From Tessaracoccus aquimaris (GTDB taxonomy: Bacteria > Actinomycetota > Actinomycetes > Propionibacteriales > Propionibacteriaceae), in contig NZ_CP019606.1 in the NCBI RefSeq assembly GCF_001997345.1, forward strand, positions 62,001-126,000: DNA of 64,000 bases, in the 5' to 3' direction. Numbering within the stretch: the stretch's first letter is position 1; each line of letters opens with the position of its first letter. Below the pieces are notes generated by a model that ran no database searches, was not told where the DNA came from, and was given only the letters and a program-made list of their open reading frames with translations. Shown here piece after piece: positions 30,994-40,651 of this stretch. A program made the translations under genes and the position numbers.

Positions 30994-32532
30994 ATGCGTA
31001 TCGGCATCCCCCTCGAAGTGGTCCCGGGCGAGAACCGGGTAGCGGCGACGCCGACCACCGTCTCACAACTGATCAAGCTCGGCTATGACGTCGCCGTCCA
31101 GACCGGAGCGGGGGAGCGGGCGGCCTTCCCTGACGACGCCTACGCCTCCGCCGGCGCCGTCGTCGGCGACGTGAACGACGCGTGGCACAGCGACATCGTG
31201 CTCGGCGTCAACCCGCCAACCGACGACCAGATCGCCGCCCTCAAGCACGGCACGGTGCTGATCACCTTCCTCGCACCCCGCCAGGACGCGGAGCTCACCG
31301 AGAAGCTTGCCCGCCAGGGCGTCACCGCCATGAGCATGGACATGGTGCCGCGCACCAGCCGCGCCCAGGCGCTCGACGCGCTCAGCTCGATGGCCAACAT
31401 CTCCGGCTACCGCGCCGTGGTCGAGGCTGCCCACGCGTTCGGACGCTTCTTCACCGGCCAGGTCACCGCCGCAGGCAAGGTCCCGCCCGCCAAGGTGCTC
31501 GTCGCCGGGACGGGTGTCGCGGGCCTCGCCGCGATCGGCGCCGCCAACTCGCTCGGCGCGATCGTCCGGGCGACCGACGTCCGCCCGGAGACCGCAGAGC
31601 AGGTCGAGTCGATGGGCGCGACGTTCCTACACGTCGACACCGCGGGCCAGGGCGTCAGCTCCGACGGCTACGCCAAGGAGGTCGGCGCCGACTACGCCGA
31701 GCAGGCTGCACGGCTCTACGCGGAGCAGGCCAAGGACGTCGACATCATCGTCACAACGGCCGCCATCCCCGGCCGCCCCTCGCCGAGGCTGCTCACCGCC
31801 GAGATGGTCGCGACCATGAAGCCCGGCTCCGTGATCGTCGACCTCGCGGCGCTCGGCGGCGGCAACTGCGAGCTGACCCGCCCGGGTGAGAGCTACACCA
31901 CCGAGGGCGGCGTCACGATCATCGGCTGGACCGACCTCGCGTCCCGGCTGCCCGGACAGTCGTCCCAGCTTTACGGCACCAACCTCGTCAACGCGCTCAC
32001 GCTGATGACGCCCGAGAAGGACGGCCGACTGGTCGTCGACTTCGACGACGAGGTCGTGCGCACCATGACCACCGTCCGCGACGGCGAGATCACCTTCCCG
32101 CCGCCGCCCATCGAGGTGTCGGCAGCGCCCGCCCCTGCGGCGAAGGAGGTCGCGCCGATCGAGCCCCCGCCGCCGCCGAAGGAGCGGCCGTGGTGGCATC
32201 AGGTCGTCGCGGTCGGGCTCGGGTCCATCGCGCTGATCGCGACGCTGACCGTCGCGCCCGCCTCGTTCGTCGCACTGTTCGGCATCTTCGCCCTAGCCTG
32301 CGTCGTCGGCTACTACGTCGTCTGGAACGTCACGCACGCGCTGCACACCCCGCTGATGAGCGTCACCAACGCCATCTCCGGCATCATCATCGTCGGCGCC
32401 ATGACGCAACTCGCGAGCGACTCCTATGTCGTCAAGATCATCGCGGCGGTCGCCGTGCTGCTCGCCTCGATCAACGTGTTCGGCGGCTTCGCCGTCACCC
32501 AGCGCATGCTCGGCATGTTCCGGAAGGGCTGA
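30994..32532 (+). CDS. pntA: NAD(P) transhydrogenase alpha subunit, fused form
   Basis: 512 residues. Domain I binds NAD(H) and starts [20 protein letters not shown], with [21 protein letters not shown] as the Rossmann motif and [20 protein letters not shown] Pro/Ala-rich linker ([16 protein letters not shown]) leads to about four membrane helices ([77 protein letters not shown]). This is the E. coli-like PntA with domain I and part of domain II in one chain; many actinobacteria split them. With PntB it uses the proton gradient to reduce NADP+ with NADH. Confidence 0.95.
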   Translation: MRIGIPLEVVPGENRVAATPTTVSQLIKLGYDVAVQTGAGERAAFPDDAYASAGAVVGDVNDAWHSDIVLGVNPPTDDQIAALKHGTVLITFLAPRQDAELTEKLARQGVTAMSMDMVPRTSRAQALDALSSMANISGYRAVVEAAHAFGRFFTGQVTAAGKVPPAKVLVAGTGVAGLAAIGAANSLGAIVRATDVRPETAEQVESMGATFLHVDTAGQGVSSDGYAKEVGADYAEQAARLYAEQAKDVDIIVTTAAIPGRPSPRLLTAEMVATMKPGSVIVDLAALGGGNCELTRPGESYTTEGGVTIIGWTDLASRLPGQSSQLYGTNLVNALTLMTPEKDGRLVVDFDDEVVRTMTTVRDGEITFPPPPIEVSAAPAPAAKEVAPIEPPPPPKERPWWHQVVAVGLGSIALIATLTVAPASFVALFGIFALACVVGYYVVWNVTHALHTPLMSVTNAISGIIIVGAMTQLASDSYVVKIIAAVAVLLASINVFGGFAVTQRMLGMFRKG

Positions 32533-32537
32533 GAATC

Positions 32538-33937
32538 ATGCTGACCAACTTCATCAACGCGACCTACATCGCCGCGGGCCTGATGTTCATCCTGGCGCTC
32601 GCAGGCCTGTCGAAGCACGAGACGGCGCGCAAGGGCAACGTCTACGGGATCATGGGCATGGTCTTCGCCGTGGTCGCCACGAACTTCGCGATCGCCTACC
32701 GCGACTACGCCAACCACAACCTGCAGGTCGACGCGGCCATCATGCTTTACGCCGCGCTTGCCATCGGCGGCGCGATCGGACTCTGGCGCGCTAAGAAGGT
32801 CCAGATGACCGGCATGCCGGAACTCGTCGCGCTGCTGCACAGCTTCGTGGGCGCCGCTGCGGTGCTGGTCGGCTTCAACGTGCACCTCGAGTCCCAGGGC
32901 CACGCCGACGCGCTGCACTCCATCGAGGTGTTCCTCGGGTGTTCATCGGCGCCGTCACGTTCACCGGTTCGCTCGTCGCGTGGGGCAAGCTCAACGGCAG
33001 GATCAAGTCCAAGCCGCTGACCCTGCCCGGCAGGCACTGGCTGAACCTGGCCACCGTCGTCGCGATCGGGCTGCTCGGCTGGTGGTACCTGGCGACCGGC
33101 TCGATCATCCCGCTGATCATCGCCGCCGTCTTGTCGCTGCTGCTCGGCGCGCACCTGGTGGCCGCGATCGGCGGCGCCGACATGCCCGTCGTGGTGTCGA
33201 TGCTCAACTCGTACTCGGGCTGGGCGGCCGCCGCGAGCGGCTTCATGCTCGACATGTCGATCCTGATCATCACCGGTGCGCTGGTCGGCGCGTCCGGCGC
33301 GATCCTCAGCTTCATCATGTGCAAGGCCATGAACCGCTCCTTCATCTCCGTGATCCTCGGCGGCTTCGGCGACGACTCGTCGTCCGCCGTCGACAAGGAC
33401 TACGGCGAGCACCGGGAGGCGCTGCCCGCGGAGGTCGCGACGCTGCTCGACCAGGCCGACTCCGTGATGATCGTGCCCGGCTACGGCATGGCGGTCGCGC
33501 AGGCACAGTACGCGGTTGCCGAACTGACGGCGCGACTTCGGGCCCAGGGCAAGAAGGTCGGCTTCGGCATCCACCCGGTCGCGGGTCGCCTGCCGGGCCA
33601 CATGAACGTGCTGCTCGCCGAGGCGAAGGTGCCATACGACATCGTCTTCGAGATGGACGAGATCAACGACGACCTCAAGGACACCGACGTCGTCCTCGTG
33701 ATCGGCGCCAACGACACCGTCAACCCCGCCGCCATGGAGCCGGGCTCGCCGATCTCCGGGATGCCGGTGCTTCGCGTCTGGGAGGCGGGCACCGTCGTGG
33801 TCTTCAAGCGCTCGATGAGCGCCGGCTACGCGGGCGTGCAGAACCCGCTGTTCTTCAACGAGAACTCGGTGATGTGCTTCGGCGACGCGAAGGCGACGGC
33901 CCAGGCCATCGTCTCCGCGCTGCCTGCAAACGTGTAG
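32538..33937 (+). pseudogene. pntB: NAD(P) transhydrogenase beta subunit (frameshifted as sequenced)
   Basis: PntB supplies the remaining membrane helices and the NADP(H)-binding domain III. The first frame from ATG 32538 ([21 protein letters not shown]) runs to [13 protein letters not shown]. The expected next block [19 protein letters not shown] is in another frame beginning at 32939. One base, probably G, is missing in ctcgggtgttc near 32937-32939. The second part has [40 protein letters not shown] and [17 protein letters not shown], all standard domain III motifs. Corrected length is about 466 residues, normal for PntB, so an error in the sequence is likely. Confidence 0.93.
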
Positions 33938-33974
33938 GGCCCTCGGCCTAGCCGACCGCGCGGCAACGAGCGGG

Positions 33975-34856
33975 TCAGGCTTCGGCGCGCCCCATCGTCT
34001 TGGTGTTCTGCGTCATCAGGGCCGCCTCGGCCTTCGGGCCGGTGCGCCTGGCCAGCCAGCGCGCCAGCGCCGACAGGGCGAAGTTGACGATCAGGTAGGC
34101 GACGAGCACCACCACGAACAGCGAGAACGCGTAGCGGTTGCCGTAGAACTGCTTCAACTGGTCGGCCTTGCGCAGGATCTCCGGGTAGGCGACCACGTAG
34201 GCGAGCGAGGTGTCCTTCAGGAGCACGACCAGTTGCGCGACGATGATCGGAAGCATCTGGCGGAACGCCTGCGGGAACTCGATCAGCAGTCGGGTGGCCG
34301 TGCCGGTGAGCCCCAGCGAGAGACCCGCCTCGCGCTGACCCTTCGGCAGCGCGGCCAGGCCGGCGCGCAGCGCCTCGCCGATGATCGCGCCGTTGTAGAT
34401 GGTCAAAGCTCCGACGGCGGCCCAGTAGCCGTTGGTCTTCAGCGCGAGCATGATGAACAGCATCATCAGCAGCACGGGCAGGCCGCGGAAGAACTCGAGG
34501 ATGATCTTGGTGGGGACGCGGACCCAGCGCGACGACGCCGTCCGTGCGAAGCACAGCACCACGCCGAGGATCAGCGCGAGGATGGCGGCGAGGCCTGCGG
34601 CCCGCAGCGTCCCCATCACCATGCCGTCGACGAGCAGGGTGCGCCACACGACGGACTCGCCGAAGATGTCCCAGCGGGCAGGGTCCCACAGCCCGCTCAG
34701 GACGGTGCCGTTGACGGTCGTGCGTGGCTGGCCGAGGCGCCACATGAACCAGGCGAAGCCGCCGATCAGTAGCACGGCGAGCAGCACGGAACTGACGAGC
34801 GACAGGCGGCGAGCCTTGGGGCCTGGCGCGTCGTAGAGGACGTTCGAGGTACTCAT
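33975..34856 (-). CDS. gluD: Glutamate-type ABC transporter permease (GluD-like)
   Basis: 293 residues with an N-terminal helix (LSLVSSVLLAVLLIGGFAWFM), a periplasmic segment, and the HisMQ-type core of about five helices. The coupling loop is EALRAGLAALPKGQREAGLSLGLT, the polar amino-acid permease EAA signature. Its ATG at 34856 overlaps the stop of gluC. The gene order (ATPase, binding protein, two permeases) is the same as Corynebacterium gluABCD. It imports glutamate or a related acidic amino acid; the substrate is inferred from order and from the binding protein. Confidence 0.9.
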   Translation of the reverse strand: MSTSNVLYDAPGPKARRLSLVSSVLLAVLLIGGFAWFMWRLGQPRTTVNGTVLSGLWDPARWDIFGESVVWRTLLVDGMVMGTLRAAGLAAILALILGVVLCFARTASSRWVRVPTKIILEFFRGLPVLLMMLFIMLALKTNGYWAAVGALTIYNGAIIGEALRAGLAALPKGQREAGLSLGLTGTATRLLIEFPQAFRQMLPIIVAQLVVLLKDTSLAYVVAYPEILRKADQLKQFYGNRYAFSLFVVVLVAYLIVNFALSALARWLARRTGPKAEAALMTQNTKTMGRAEA

Positions 34857-35503
34857 CGCTGCACCATCGCCTTCCGCTCCATCCACCCGGCGAGCTGGCC
34901 GAGCGGGATCGTGATGATGAGGTAGCACACGGCGATCCCGAGCAGGATCGGCACGACGGCGTTGCCGTTGGCGTTGGCGAGCGACTTGGAGATGGCCACG
35001 AGCTCGACGATGGTGAAGCCGGCCGCGACGGAGGTGTTCTTCGTCAACGCGATGAACACGTTGATCAGCGGCGGGATGACCATCCGGATGGCCTGCGGCA
35101 TGATGATCAGCCGCACCGTCTGACCGAAGGTGAGGCCGACCGACCGCGCGGCCTCGGCCTGCCCGACGGGGACGCCGTTGATGCCCGAGCGGATCGCCTC
35201 CGCCACGAACGCTGAGGTGTACAACGCCAGGGCGATGAACGCGCCGATCTTCGGGTTGGGGAACTTGATGTCGAGCGAAGGAAGCACGATCAGCATGAAG
35301 AAGAACACCAGGGTCAGTGGCGTGTTGCGCAGCAGTTCGGTGTAGCCCGTCGCGACGGCGCGGAGGCTCGCGATCGGGGAGATCCGAAGCAGCGCGATGA
35401 CGATCCCGAGAAGGAGGGCGCCGATGCCGCCCACTACGAGCAGTTCGAGGGTGACCTTGAACCCGAGCCAGTACTGGTCCAGGTTGCTCAGGACGGCCTC
35501 CAT
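34853..35503 (-). CDS. gluC: Glutamate-type ABC transporter permease (GluC-like)
   Basis: 216 residues, five helices of the HisM/GlnP family (ELLVVGGIGALLLGIVIALL at the N-terminus), with the EAA coupling loop SGINGVPVGQAEAARSVGLT and the family region NTPLTLVFFFMLIVLPSLDI. A strong AAGGAGG site precedes ATG 35503. It pairs with GluD as the transmembrane heterodimer. Confidence 0.92.
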   Translation of the reverse strand: MEAVLSNLDQYWLGFKVTLELLVVGGIGALLLGIVIALLRISPIASLRAVATGYTELLRNTPLTLVFFFMLIVLPSLDIKFPNPKIGAFIALALYTSAFVAEAIRSGINGVPVGQAEAARSVGLTFGQTVRLIIMPQAIRMVIPPLINVFIALTKNTSVAAGFTIVELVAISKSLANANGNAVVPILLGIAVCYLIITIPLGQLAGWMERKAMVQR

Positions 35504-35553
35504 CGGCGCCTCCTTCTCAGAGAGTCAGGTGTGGTGTGTGCGGGTGGTGAGGA

Positions 35554-36423
35554 TCAGTAGCGATCGACGGCCGGGGGCTCCGGCGTCGGCAGCACCTTTC
35601 CTGCGGTGTCCTCCCAGGCCTTCTTCCAGGCGCCGTCCTTCTCGGACTCCTCGAGGGTGTCGTTGATGAACGTCCGGAAGTCGTCGTCGCCCTTCTTCAG
35701 GCCGATGCCGTAGGGCTCCTCGGTGAAGGTGTAGTCGAGGACCTCGAACTCGTCGCCGTTCTGGTCGACGAGGCCCGCCAGGATGACGTTGTCGGTGGTC
35801 AGCGCCTGCGCCTGGCCGGTGCGGATCGGCTCGAGGCAGTCGGAGTACTTGTCGACGGTGATGACCTTGTCGGTGTGCTCCTTGATGTTCTTCTCGGAGG
35901 TCGAGCCGGTCACGGTGCAGATCGTGTTGTCGCCCAGGCTCTCCACGTCCTTGATGCCTGCCGGGTTGCCCTTCGCGACGAGGAAGGACTGGCCAGCGAC
36001 GTAGTACGGGCCTGCGAAGTCGATGACTTCCTTGCGCTTGTCGTTGATGGTGTAGGTGGCCACCACGATGTCGACCTGGCCGTTCTGGATGAAGGGTTCG
36101 CGGTTCTGGGAGACCGTCTCGACCCATTCGATCTTGTCTGCGGGGATGCCGAGCTTGGCGGCGACCAACGTGCCGATCTCGACGTCGAAGCCGACCGGCT
36201 TGTTGTCGGGGCCCATCAGGCCGAACAGCGGCTGGTCGAACTTGGTGCCGATGGTGATCTTCTGCGCCTTGTTCAGCTTTTCCATCGTGCTTCCGGCGGC
36301 GAACTTGGCGTCGGTGGCTACCGGGGTGTCGGTGCCCCCTGGCGTCGCGTCGCCTCCGCAGGCCGTCATGGCTGCCGCCATCAGCAGGGCTGCCGCCCCG
36401 GCTGCGATCTTGGTGAGTTTCAT
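35554..36423 (-). CDS. gluB: Glutamate-binding lipoprotein of ABC transporter (GluB-like)
   Basis: 289 residues. The signal peptide ends in the lipobox MTAC with Cys22 as the lipid-modified residue. The SBP family 3 domain shows ITIGTKFDQPLFGLMGPDNK, VGFDVEIGTLVAAKLGIPAD and VETVSQNREPFIQNGQVDIV, and the second lobe EPIRTGQAQALTTDNVILAG and FTEEPYGIGLKKGDDDF. These match GluB-type glutamate receptors. It lies 23 bases after the ATPase gene. Confidence 0.92.
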   Translation of the reverse strand: MKLTKIAAGAAALLMAAAMTACGGDATPGGTDTPVATDAKFAAGSTMEKLNKAQKITIGTKFDQPLFGLMGPDNKPVGFDVEIGTLVAAKLGIPADKIEWVETVSQNREPFIQNGQVDIVVATYTINDKRKEVIDFAGPYYVAGQSFLVAKGNPAGIKDVESLGDNTICTVTGSTSEKNIKEHTDKVITVDKYSDCLEPIRTGQAQALTTDNVILAGLVDQNGDEFEVLDYTFTEEPYGIGLKKGDDDFRTFINDTLEESEKDGAWKKAWEDTAGKVLPTPEPPAVDRY

Positions 36424-36446
36424 GGCTGACTCCGTTTTCTCGTGAG

Positions 36447-37199
36447 TTAGTCGAGGATCTTGGACAGGAAGTCCTTGGCTCGGTCGGACTTGGGGTGGGA
36501 GAAGAACTCCTCTGGCGGCGCCTCTTCCACGATGGCGCCGTCGGACATGAACACGACCCGGTCGGCCGCCTTCTTGGCGAAGCCCATCTCGTGCGTGACG
36601 ACGAGCATCGTCATGCCGCTGCGGGCGAGCTCGATCATGACGTCGAGCACCTCGTTGATCATCTCCGGATCGAGCGCCGAGGTGGGCTCGTCCAGGAGGA
36701 TCACCTTCGGATCCATCGCCAACGACCGTGCGATCGCGACGCGCTGCTGCTGGCCGCCCGAGAGTTGGGCGGGCAACTTGTTTGCATGGTCGGCGACCCC
36801 GACGCGGGTGAGCAGTTCCATGGCCCGCTTCTTCGCGTCGGCCTTGGACGTCTTGTGCACCTTGATGGGGGCGAGGGTGACGTTCTCCAGGACGGTCTTG
36901 TGTGCGAAGAGGTTGAACGACTGGAACACCATGCCGACCTCGCTGCGCAGGTGTGCGAGCGCCTTACCCTCCTCGGGGAGGAGGTTGCCGTCGATGTAGA
37001 TGTCGCCCGAATCGATGGTCTCGAGCCGGTTGATCGAGCGGCAGAGCGTCGACTTACCCGAGCCGGAGGGGCCGATCACGATCACGACCTCGCCACGCTG
37101 GACATCGAGGTCGATGTCCTTCAGAACGTGGTGGACGCCGAAGTACTTGTTGACACCTCGGACCTCGACGAGTGGCCGCTCTGCGGCTGGGGCTGACAT
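36447..37199 (-). CDS. gluA: Glutamate-type ABC transporter ATPase (GluA-like)
   Basis: 250 residues. Walker [19 protein letters not shown], signature [16 protein letters not shown], Walker [21 protein letters not shown] and the His switch [16 protein letters not shown] are all intact and typical of polar amino-acid transporters. It is the first gene of gluABCD, with a leaderless-type promoter directly upstream. Confidence 0.94.
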   Translation of the reverse strand: MSAPAAERPLVEVRGVNKYFGVHHVLKDIDLDVQRGEVVIVIGPSGSGKSTLCRSINRLETIDSGDIYIDGNLLPEEGKALAHLRSEVGMVFQSFNLFAHKTVLENVTLAPIKVHKTSKADAKKRAMELLTRVGVADHANKLPAQLSGGQQQRVAIARSLAMDPKVILLDEPTSALDPEMINEVLDVMIELARSGMTMLVVTHEMGFAKKAADRVVFMSDGAIVEEAPPEEFFSHPKSDRAKDFLSKILD

Positions 37200-37205
37200 G
37201 TCGGC

Positions 37206-37211
37206 ACACTA
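37206..37211 (-). promoter_or_regulatory. -10 element of leaderless promoter for gluABCD
   Basis: On the minus strand TAGTGT lies 6 bases (gccgac) before ATG 37199. The remaining upstream bases up to 37486 hold no convincing gene. Confidence 0.5.
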
Positions 37212-37486
37212 ACAGTGCACATTGGCAACTGGGCGGTGCCTTAACGGATTGTTGTCAGAACGTTGCGGGCCGCCCGGAGGGGTGAGGATCGGTCGTCAGG
37301 CCTTGTTGCGACGCATTGAAGCCCTTCAATTTCGTACCCCCGCTGCGGGTGTTTTCACTTCGCGTCGATTGCGGATCGGTTGCCAAATGTCCACCTCGCA
37401 GTGTTGTCAACAGATTCGGCAGGTTCGCTATCCAGGCCGGCGTTGCTTGGTTGAATGGCCCTCTACGGAGATGGGAGGGGGCTGCG

Positions 37487-37960
37487 ATGGTGGGCGTGTG
37501 GCGAGTCGGGCGTGATCGCCCCGGCCCCGGTCGCCTGGGCGCTGCCGAGCCGCGCGACAAATGTAACCAGCGAGGCCTCAGCCTGTCGGTCTGGACGGCG
37601 GTCGCCATGCCCGCCTTCGTGATCGCGGTGGGCCTCGGCGTCGACTTCTCCGGCCATGCGGCCGCCGAGCAGGAGGCGCGTGAGATCGCCGCCCAGGCCG
37701 CCCGGGCCGCGACCCACGCGGTGGTCCTGACCGACGACGGGCCGCGCCTCGACCGTGCGGCGGCGGCACGGGCGGGGCGCGACTTCGCCGCAGCCGCAGG
37801 CCTGCCCGCCACCGTCGCCCTCGATGGCCTGACGGCAACGGTCACCGTCGAGGGCTCCTACGACACGCTCTTCCTCGGGCTCATCGGGGTGCGGAGCATC
37901 GACGTCCGCGCCTCGGCCAGTGCGACCGCCGTCAGCACCGTCGACGGCGAGCAGGCCTGA
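37487..37960 (+). CDS. TadE/TadG-like pilus assembly or secretion protein
   Basis: 157 residues. After a basic start (DKCNQRGLSLSVW), residues about 34-54 (VAMPAFVIAVGLGVDFSGHA) form a membrane helix resembling the N-terminal segment of TadE/TadG-like proteins; the rest is an Ala-rich extracellular domain with HAVVLTDDGPRLDRAAAARAG and a C-terminal beta part. GGGAGGGGG is well placed before ATG 37487. Such proteins normally sit within tad pilus operons; here the gene is alone, so it may be an orphan copy. Its role is uncertain. Confidence 0.65.
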   Translation: MVGVWRVGRDRPGPGRLGAAEPRDKCNQRGLSLSVWTAVAMPAFVIAVGLGVDFSGHAAAEQEAREIAAQAARAATHAVVLTDDGPRLDRAAAARAGRDFAAAAGLPATVALDGLTATVTVEGSYDTLFLGLIGVRSIDVRASASATAVSTVDGEQA

Positions 37961-38101
37961 CCTCCTGCTCAACGTGAGACCCGCCACAGCGCACGGTGGT
38001 TGAACGACGTACTACTTCGCTCACGGCGATCACGGGCGATTCGCGGGAATGTCACCAGAAAATGACGGGTTGGTCGCAGATAACCGAGACGAAGGATCGT
38101 C

Positions 38102-39769
38102 ATGTCACAAGCGACCGCGCGTCCCACGCGCAACCAGGCAACCGGAGCCTGGGCCGAGGGCGACACGACGCCGCTCAACGCGAACGAGGCGTTCAAGCAG
38201 GACGACGACGGGCTCAACGTCCGCGCCAGGATCGAAGAGGTGTACTCCAAGGAGGGCTTCGCCTCGATCCCCGGCGAGGACCTCCGCGGCCGGATGCGCT
38301 GGTGGGGCCTCTACACGCAGCGACGACCAGGCATCGACGGGGGCAAGACCGCAACGCTCGCAGCAGAGGAACTCGACGACGAGTTCTTCATGATGCGGGT
38401 CCGCTCCGACGGAGGGGCGCTCAGCAACGAGCAGTTGCGCGTGATCGCGACCATCTCCACGGAGTTCGGCCGCGACACGGCAGACATCACCGACCGGCAG
38501 AACATCCAACTGCACTGGATCCGCGTCGAGGACGTGCCAGAGATCTGGCGCCGCCTCGAGGACGTCGGCCTCACAACGGCGGAGGCCTGCGGTGACGTGC
38601 CGCGCGTGATCCTCGGCTCGCCCGTCGCCGGGATCGCCGCAAACGAGGTCGTCGACGGCACCCCTGCGGTCCGTGAGATCCTCGAGAAGTACATCGGCAA
38701 CCCCGAGTTCTCGAACCTGCCCCGCAAGTTCAAGACGGCGATCTCCGGCAGCCCCAACCTCGACATCGCGCACGAGATCAACGACGTGTCCTTCGTCGGC
38801 GTCGAGCATCCCGAGCACGGCCCCGGCTTCGACCTCTGGGTTGCGGGAGGGCTCTCCACCAACCCCATGTTCGCCAAGCGGCTCGGCGCCTGGGTGCCGC
38901 TCGCGGAGGTGCCGGAGGTGTGGCGCGGCGTCGTGTCGATCTTCCGCGACTACGGCTACCGCAGGCTGCGGAACCGCGCCCGGCTGAAGTTCCTGATGGC
39001 CGACTGGGGCCCGGAGAAGTTCCGCGAGGTGCTCGAGACCGAGTACCTGCGCCGCCCGTTGATCGACGGCCCCGCGCCTGAGGCGAACCGGCTGCGCCGC
39101 GACCACGTCGGCGTGCACCCGCAGAACGACGGCCTCTACTGGGTCGGCGTCGCCCCCGTCGCAGGCCGCGTCTCCGGCACCCGCCTCACCGAGATCGCCG
39201 ACGTCGCCGCGCGGCACGCCTCCGGGCGGGTCCGGCTCACGCCGCACCAGAAGTTGCTGATCCTCGACGTCCCCGACGCCGCCATCGAGGGCCTCGTACG
39301 CGACCTCGACGCCCTCGACCTGCCCGCCGAGCCGAGCGAGTTCCGTCGCGGCGTGATGGCGTGCACCGGCATCGAGTTCTGCAAGCTGGCGCTCGTCGAG
39401 ACCAAGGCGCGGGCCCGCACCATCGTCGAGGAGTTGGAGGCGCGGCTGCCCGACTTCGACGTGCCGTTCACCATTCACGTCAATGGCTGCCCCAACGCCT
39501 GTGCCCGCACCCAGGTCGCCGACGTCGGGCTGAAGGGCATGGTGACCTCCGACGCCGACGGGAACCTCACCGAGGTGTTCCAGGTGCACCTGGGCGGCGA
39601 ACTGGGCGCCTCGGCCCAGGTGGCGCGAAAGACCCGCGCGCTCAAGGTGGCGGCCGACGACCTGCCCGACTACATCCAGCGGCTCGCCACGACCTTCCTG
39701 GCGCAGCGCGGGGAAGGCGAATCATTCGCGCACTGGGCCCACCGCGCCGACGAGGAGGACCTGCGATGA
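38102..39769 (+). CDS. sirA: Ferredoxin-dependent sulfite reductase (SirA/NirA type)
   Basis: 555 residues. The siroheme-[4Fe-4S] ligands are in MACTGIEFCKLAL and HVNGCPNACARTQVAD. The Tyr of LYTQRRPG and the Cys of AEACGDVPR correspond to the Tyr-Cys cross-link pair seen in mycobacterial sulfite reductase, favouring sulfite over nitrite as substrate. It reduces sulfite to sulfide. GAAGGA precedes ATG 38102. It leads an operon with cysX-like, cysH, cysD, cysN and a siroheme gene, all overlapping, which confirms a role in assimilatory sulfate reduction. Confidence 0.95.
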   Translation: MSQATARPTRNQATGAWAEGDTTPLNANEAFKQDDDGLNVRARIEEVYSKEGFASIPGEDLRGRMRWWGLYTQRRPGIDGGKTATLAAEELDDEFFMMRVRSDGGALSNEQLRVIATISTEFGRDTADITDRQNIQLHWIRVEDVPEIWRRLEDVGLTTAEACGDVPRVILGSPVAGIAANEVVDGTPAVREILEKYIGNPEFSNLPRKFKTAISGSPNLDIAHEINDVSFVGVEHPEHGPGFDLWVAGGLSTNPMFAKRLGAWVPLAEVPEVWRGVVSIFRDYGYRRLRNRARLKFLMADWGPEKFREVLETEYLRRPLIDGPAPEANRLRRDHVGVHPQNDGLYWVGVAPVAGRVSGTRLTEIADVAARHASGRVRLTPHQKLLILDVPDAAIEGLVRDLDALDLPAEPSEFRRGVMACTGIEFCKLALVETKARARTIVEELEARLPDFDVPFTIHVNGCPNACARTQVADVGLKGMVTSDADGNLTEVFQVHLGGELGASAQVARKTRALKVAADDLPDYIQRLATTFLAQRGEGESFAHWAHRADEEDLR

Positions 39770-39939
39770 GCGCCGTGATCTACCACTGCCCGTTCTGCGC
39801 CGAGGAGGACCTGCGCCCCGTAGAGGAGCCGCGCGGGGCCTGGCACTGCATCGCATGCGCCCGGGTGTTCTCCGTCACGCAGCACCGCGTCGAGGATTCG
39901 TCGATCCCCGGCCGCATCCGCGAGGAGGCGGCGCTGTGA
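39766..39939 (+). CDS. Small CxxC zinc-ribbon/electron-carrier protein (CysX-like)
   Basis: 57 residues, too short to notice unless the operon is read closely. Two CxxC pairs, CPFC (near residue 8) and CIAC (near residue 28), flank EEDLRPVEEPRGAWH; the pattern could bind zinc or an Fe-S cluster. It overlaps the sulfite reductase stop (ATGA) and its own stop overlaps the cysH GTG, so it is translated with them. Corynebacterium has a small gene, cysX, at this same place in its cysIXHDNYZ operon; by position it may pass electrons to the reductases. Function not proven. Confidence 0.75.
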   Translation: MSAVIYHCPFCAEEDLRPVEEPRGAWHCIACARVFSVTQHRVEDSSIPGRIREEAAL

Positions 39940-40651
39940 GCGGACCCGAGGTCGCGGCCGCCGCGGCCAGCCGTTTTGCCGCGCTGGAGGCCGAGGAGCG
40001 CTACCAGGGACATCTCGGACGGGTCGAACTTAGCCGCGAGGTGCTGCGGTGGGCGCACGACACCTTCGGCGACGACGTCACGCTCGCCTCCTCGATGGGC
40101 GACGAGGTGCTCGTCGAGTTGACGGCCCAGTCCGCCCCGAGATCGACGTGTTCTTCCTCGACACCGGCTTCCACTTCGACGAGACGCTGCGGACCCGCGA
40201 CCACTACGCGGGCCGGGTGCGGCTGCGCACCGTGCTGCCGCTGCTGACCGTCGAGGAGCAGGCCAGCGCACACGGCGAGCGGCTCTACGAGCGCGACCCG
40301 GACGGCTGCTGCGCCATCCGAAAGGTCGAACCCCTCAACCGGGCGATCGCGGGACGCAGCGCCTGGATCACCGGCATGCGCCGAGTCGACGCCCCCACGC
40401 GTACCGACATCGACCTGGTCGGCTGGGACGAGCGGAGGGGGATGGTCAAGGTCAACCCGATCGCCGCCTGGAGCGACGACGACGTCGACCGCTTCGCCTT
40501 CGAGGAGGACGTCTTCCTCAACCCGTTGCGCGAGCGCGGCTACCCGTCGATCGGCTGCGCGCCGTGCACAAGGGCGGTCGCAGCAGGCGAAGACCCACGA
40601 GCCGGCCGCTGGGCCGGAACCTCCAAGACCGAATGCGGACTCCACACATGA
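39936..40651 (+). pseudogene. cysH: APS reductase (frameshifted as sequenced)
   Basis: CysH reduces adenylylsulfate to sulfite and AMP. The frame from GTG 39936 gives VTLASSMGDEVLVELTAQSAP, then breaks: PEIDVFFLDTGFHFDETLRT continues in the next frame. One G is missing at about 40139 (ccccgagatc for ccccggagatc). Cysteines in DPDGCCAIRKVEPL and GCAPCTRAV with KTECGLH make the four-Cys [4Fe-4S] set that marks an APS rather than a PAPS reductase. Corrected length about 238 residues. The gene overlaps both its neighbours, so a sequence error is more likely than true loss. Confidence 0.93.

Noticed and set aside
33943-33955. Terminator between pntB and gluD
   Set aside because: TCGGC-CTA-GCCGA has only 5 pairs and a 3-base loop, too weak to call.
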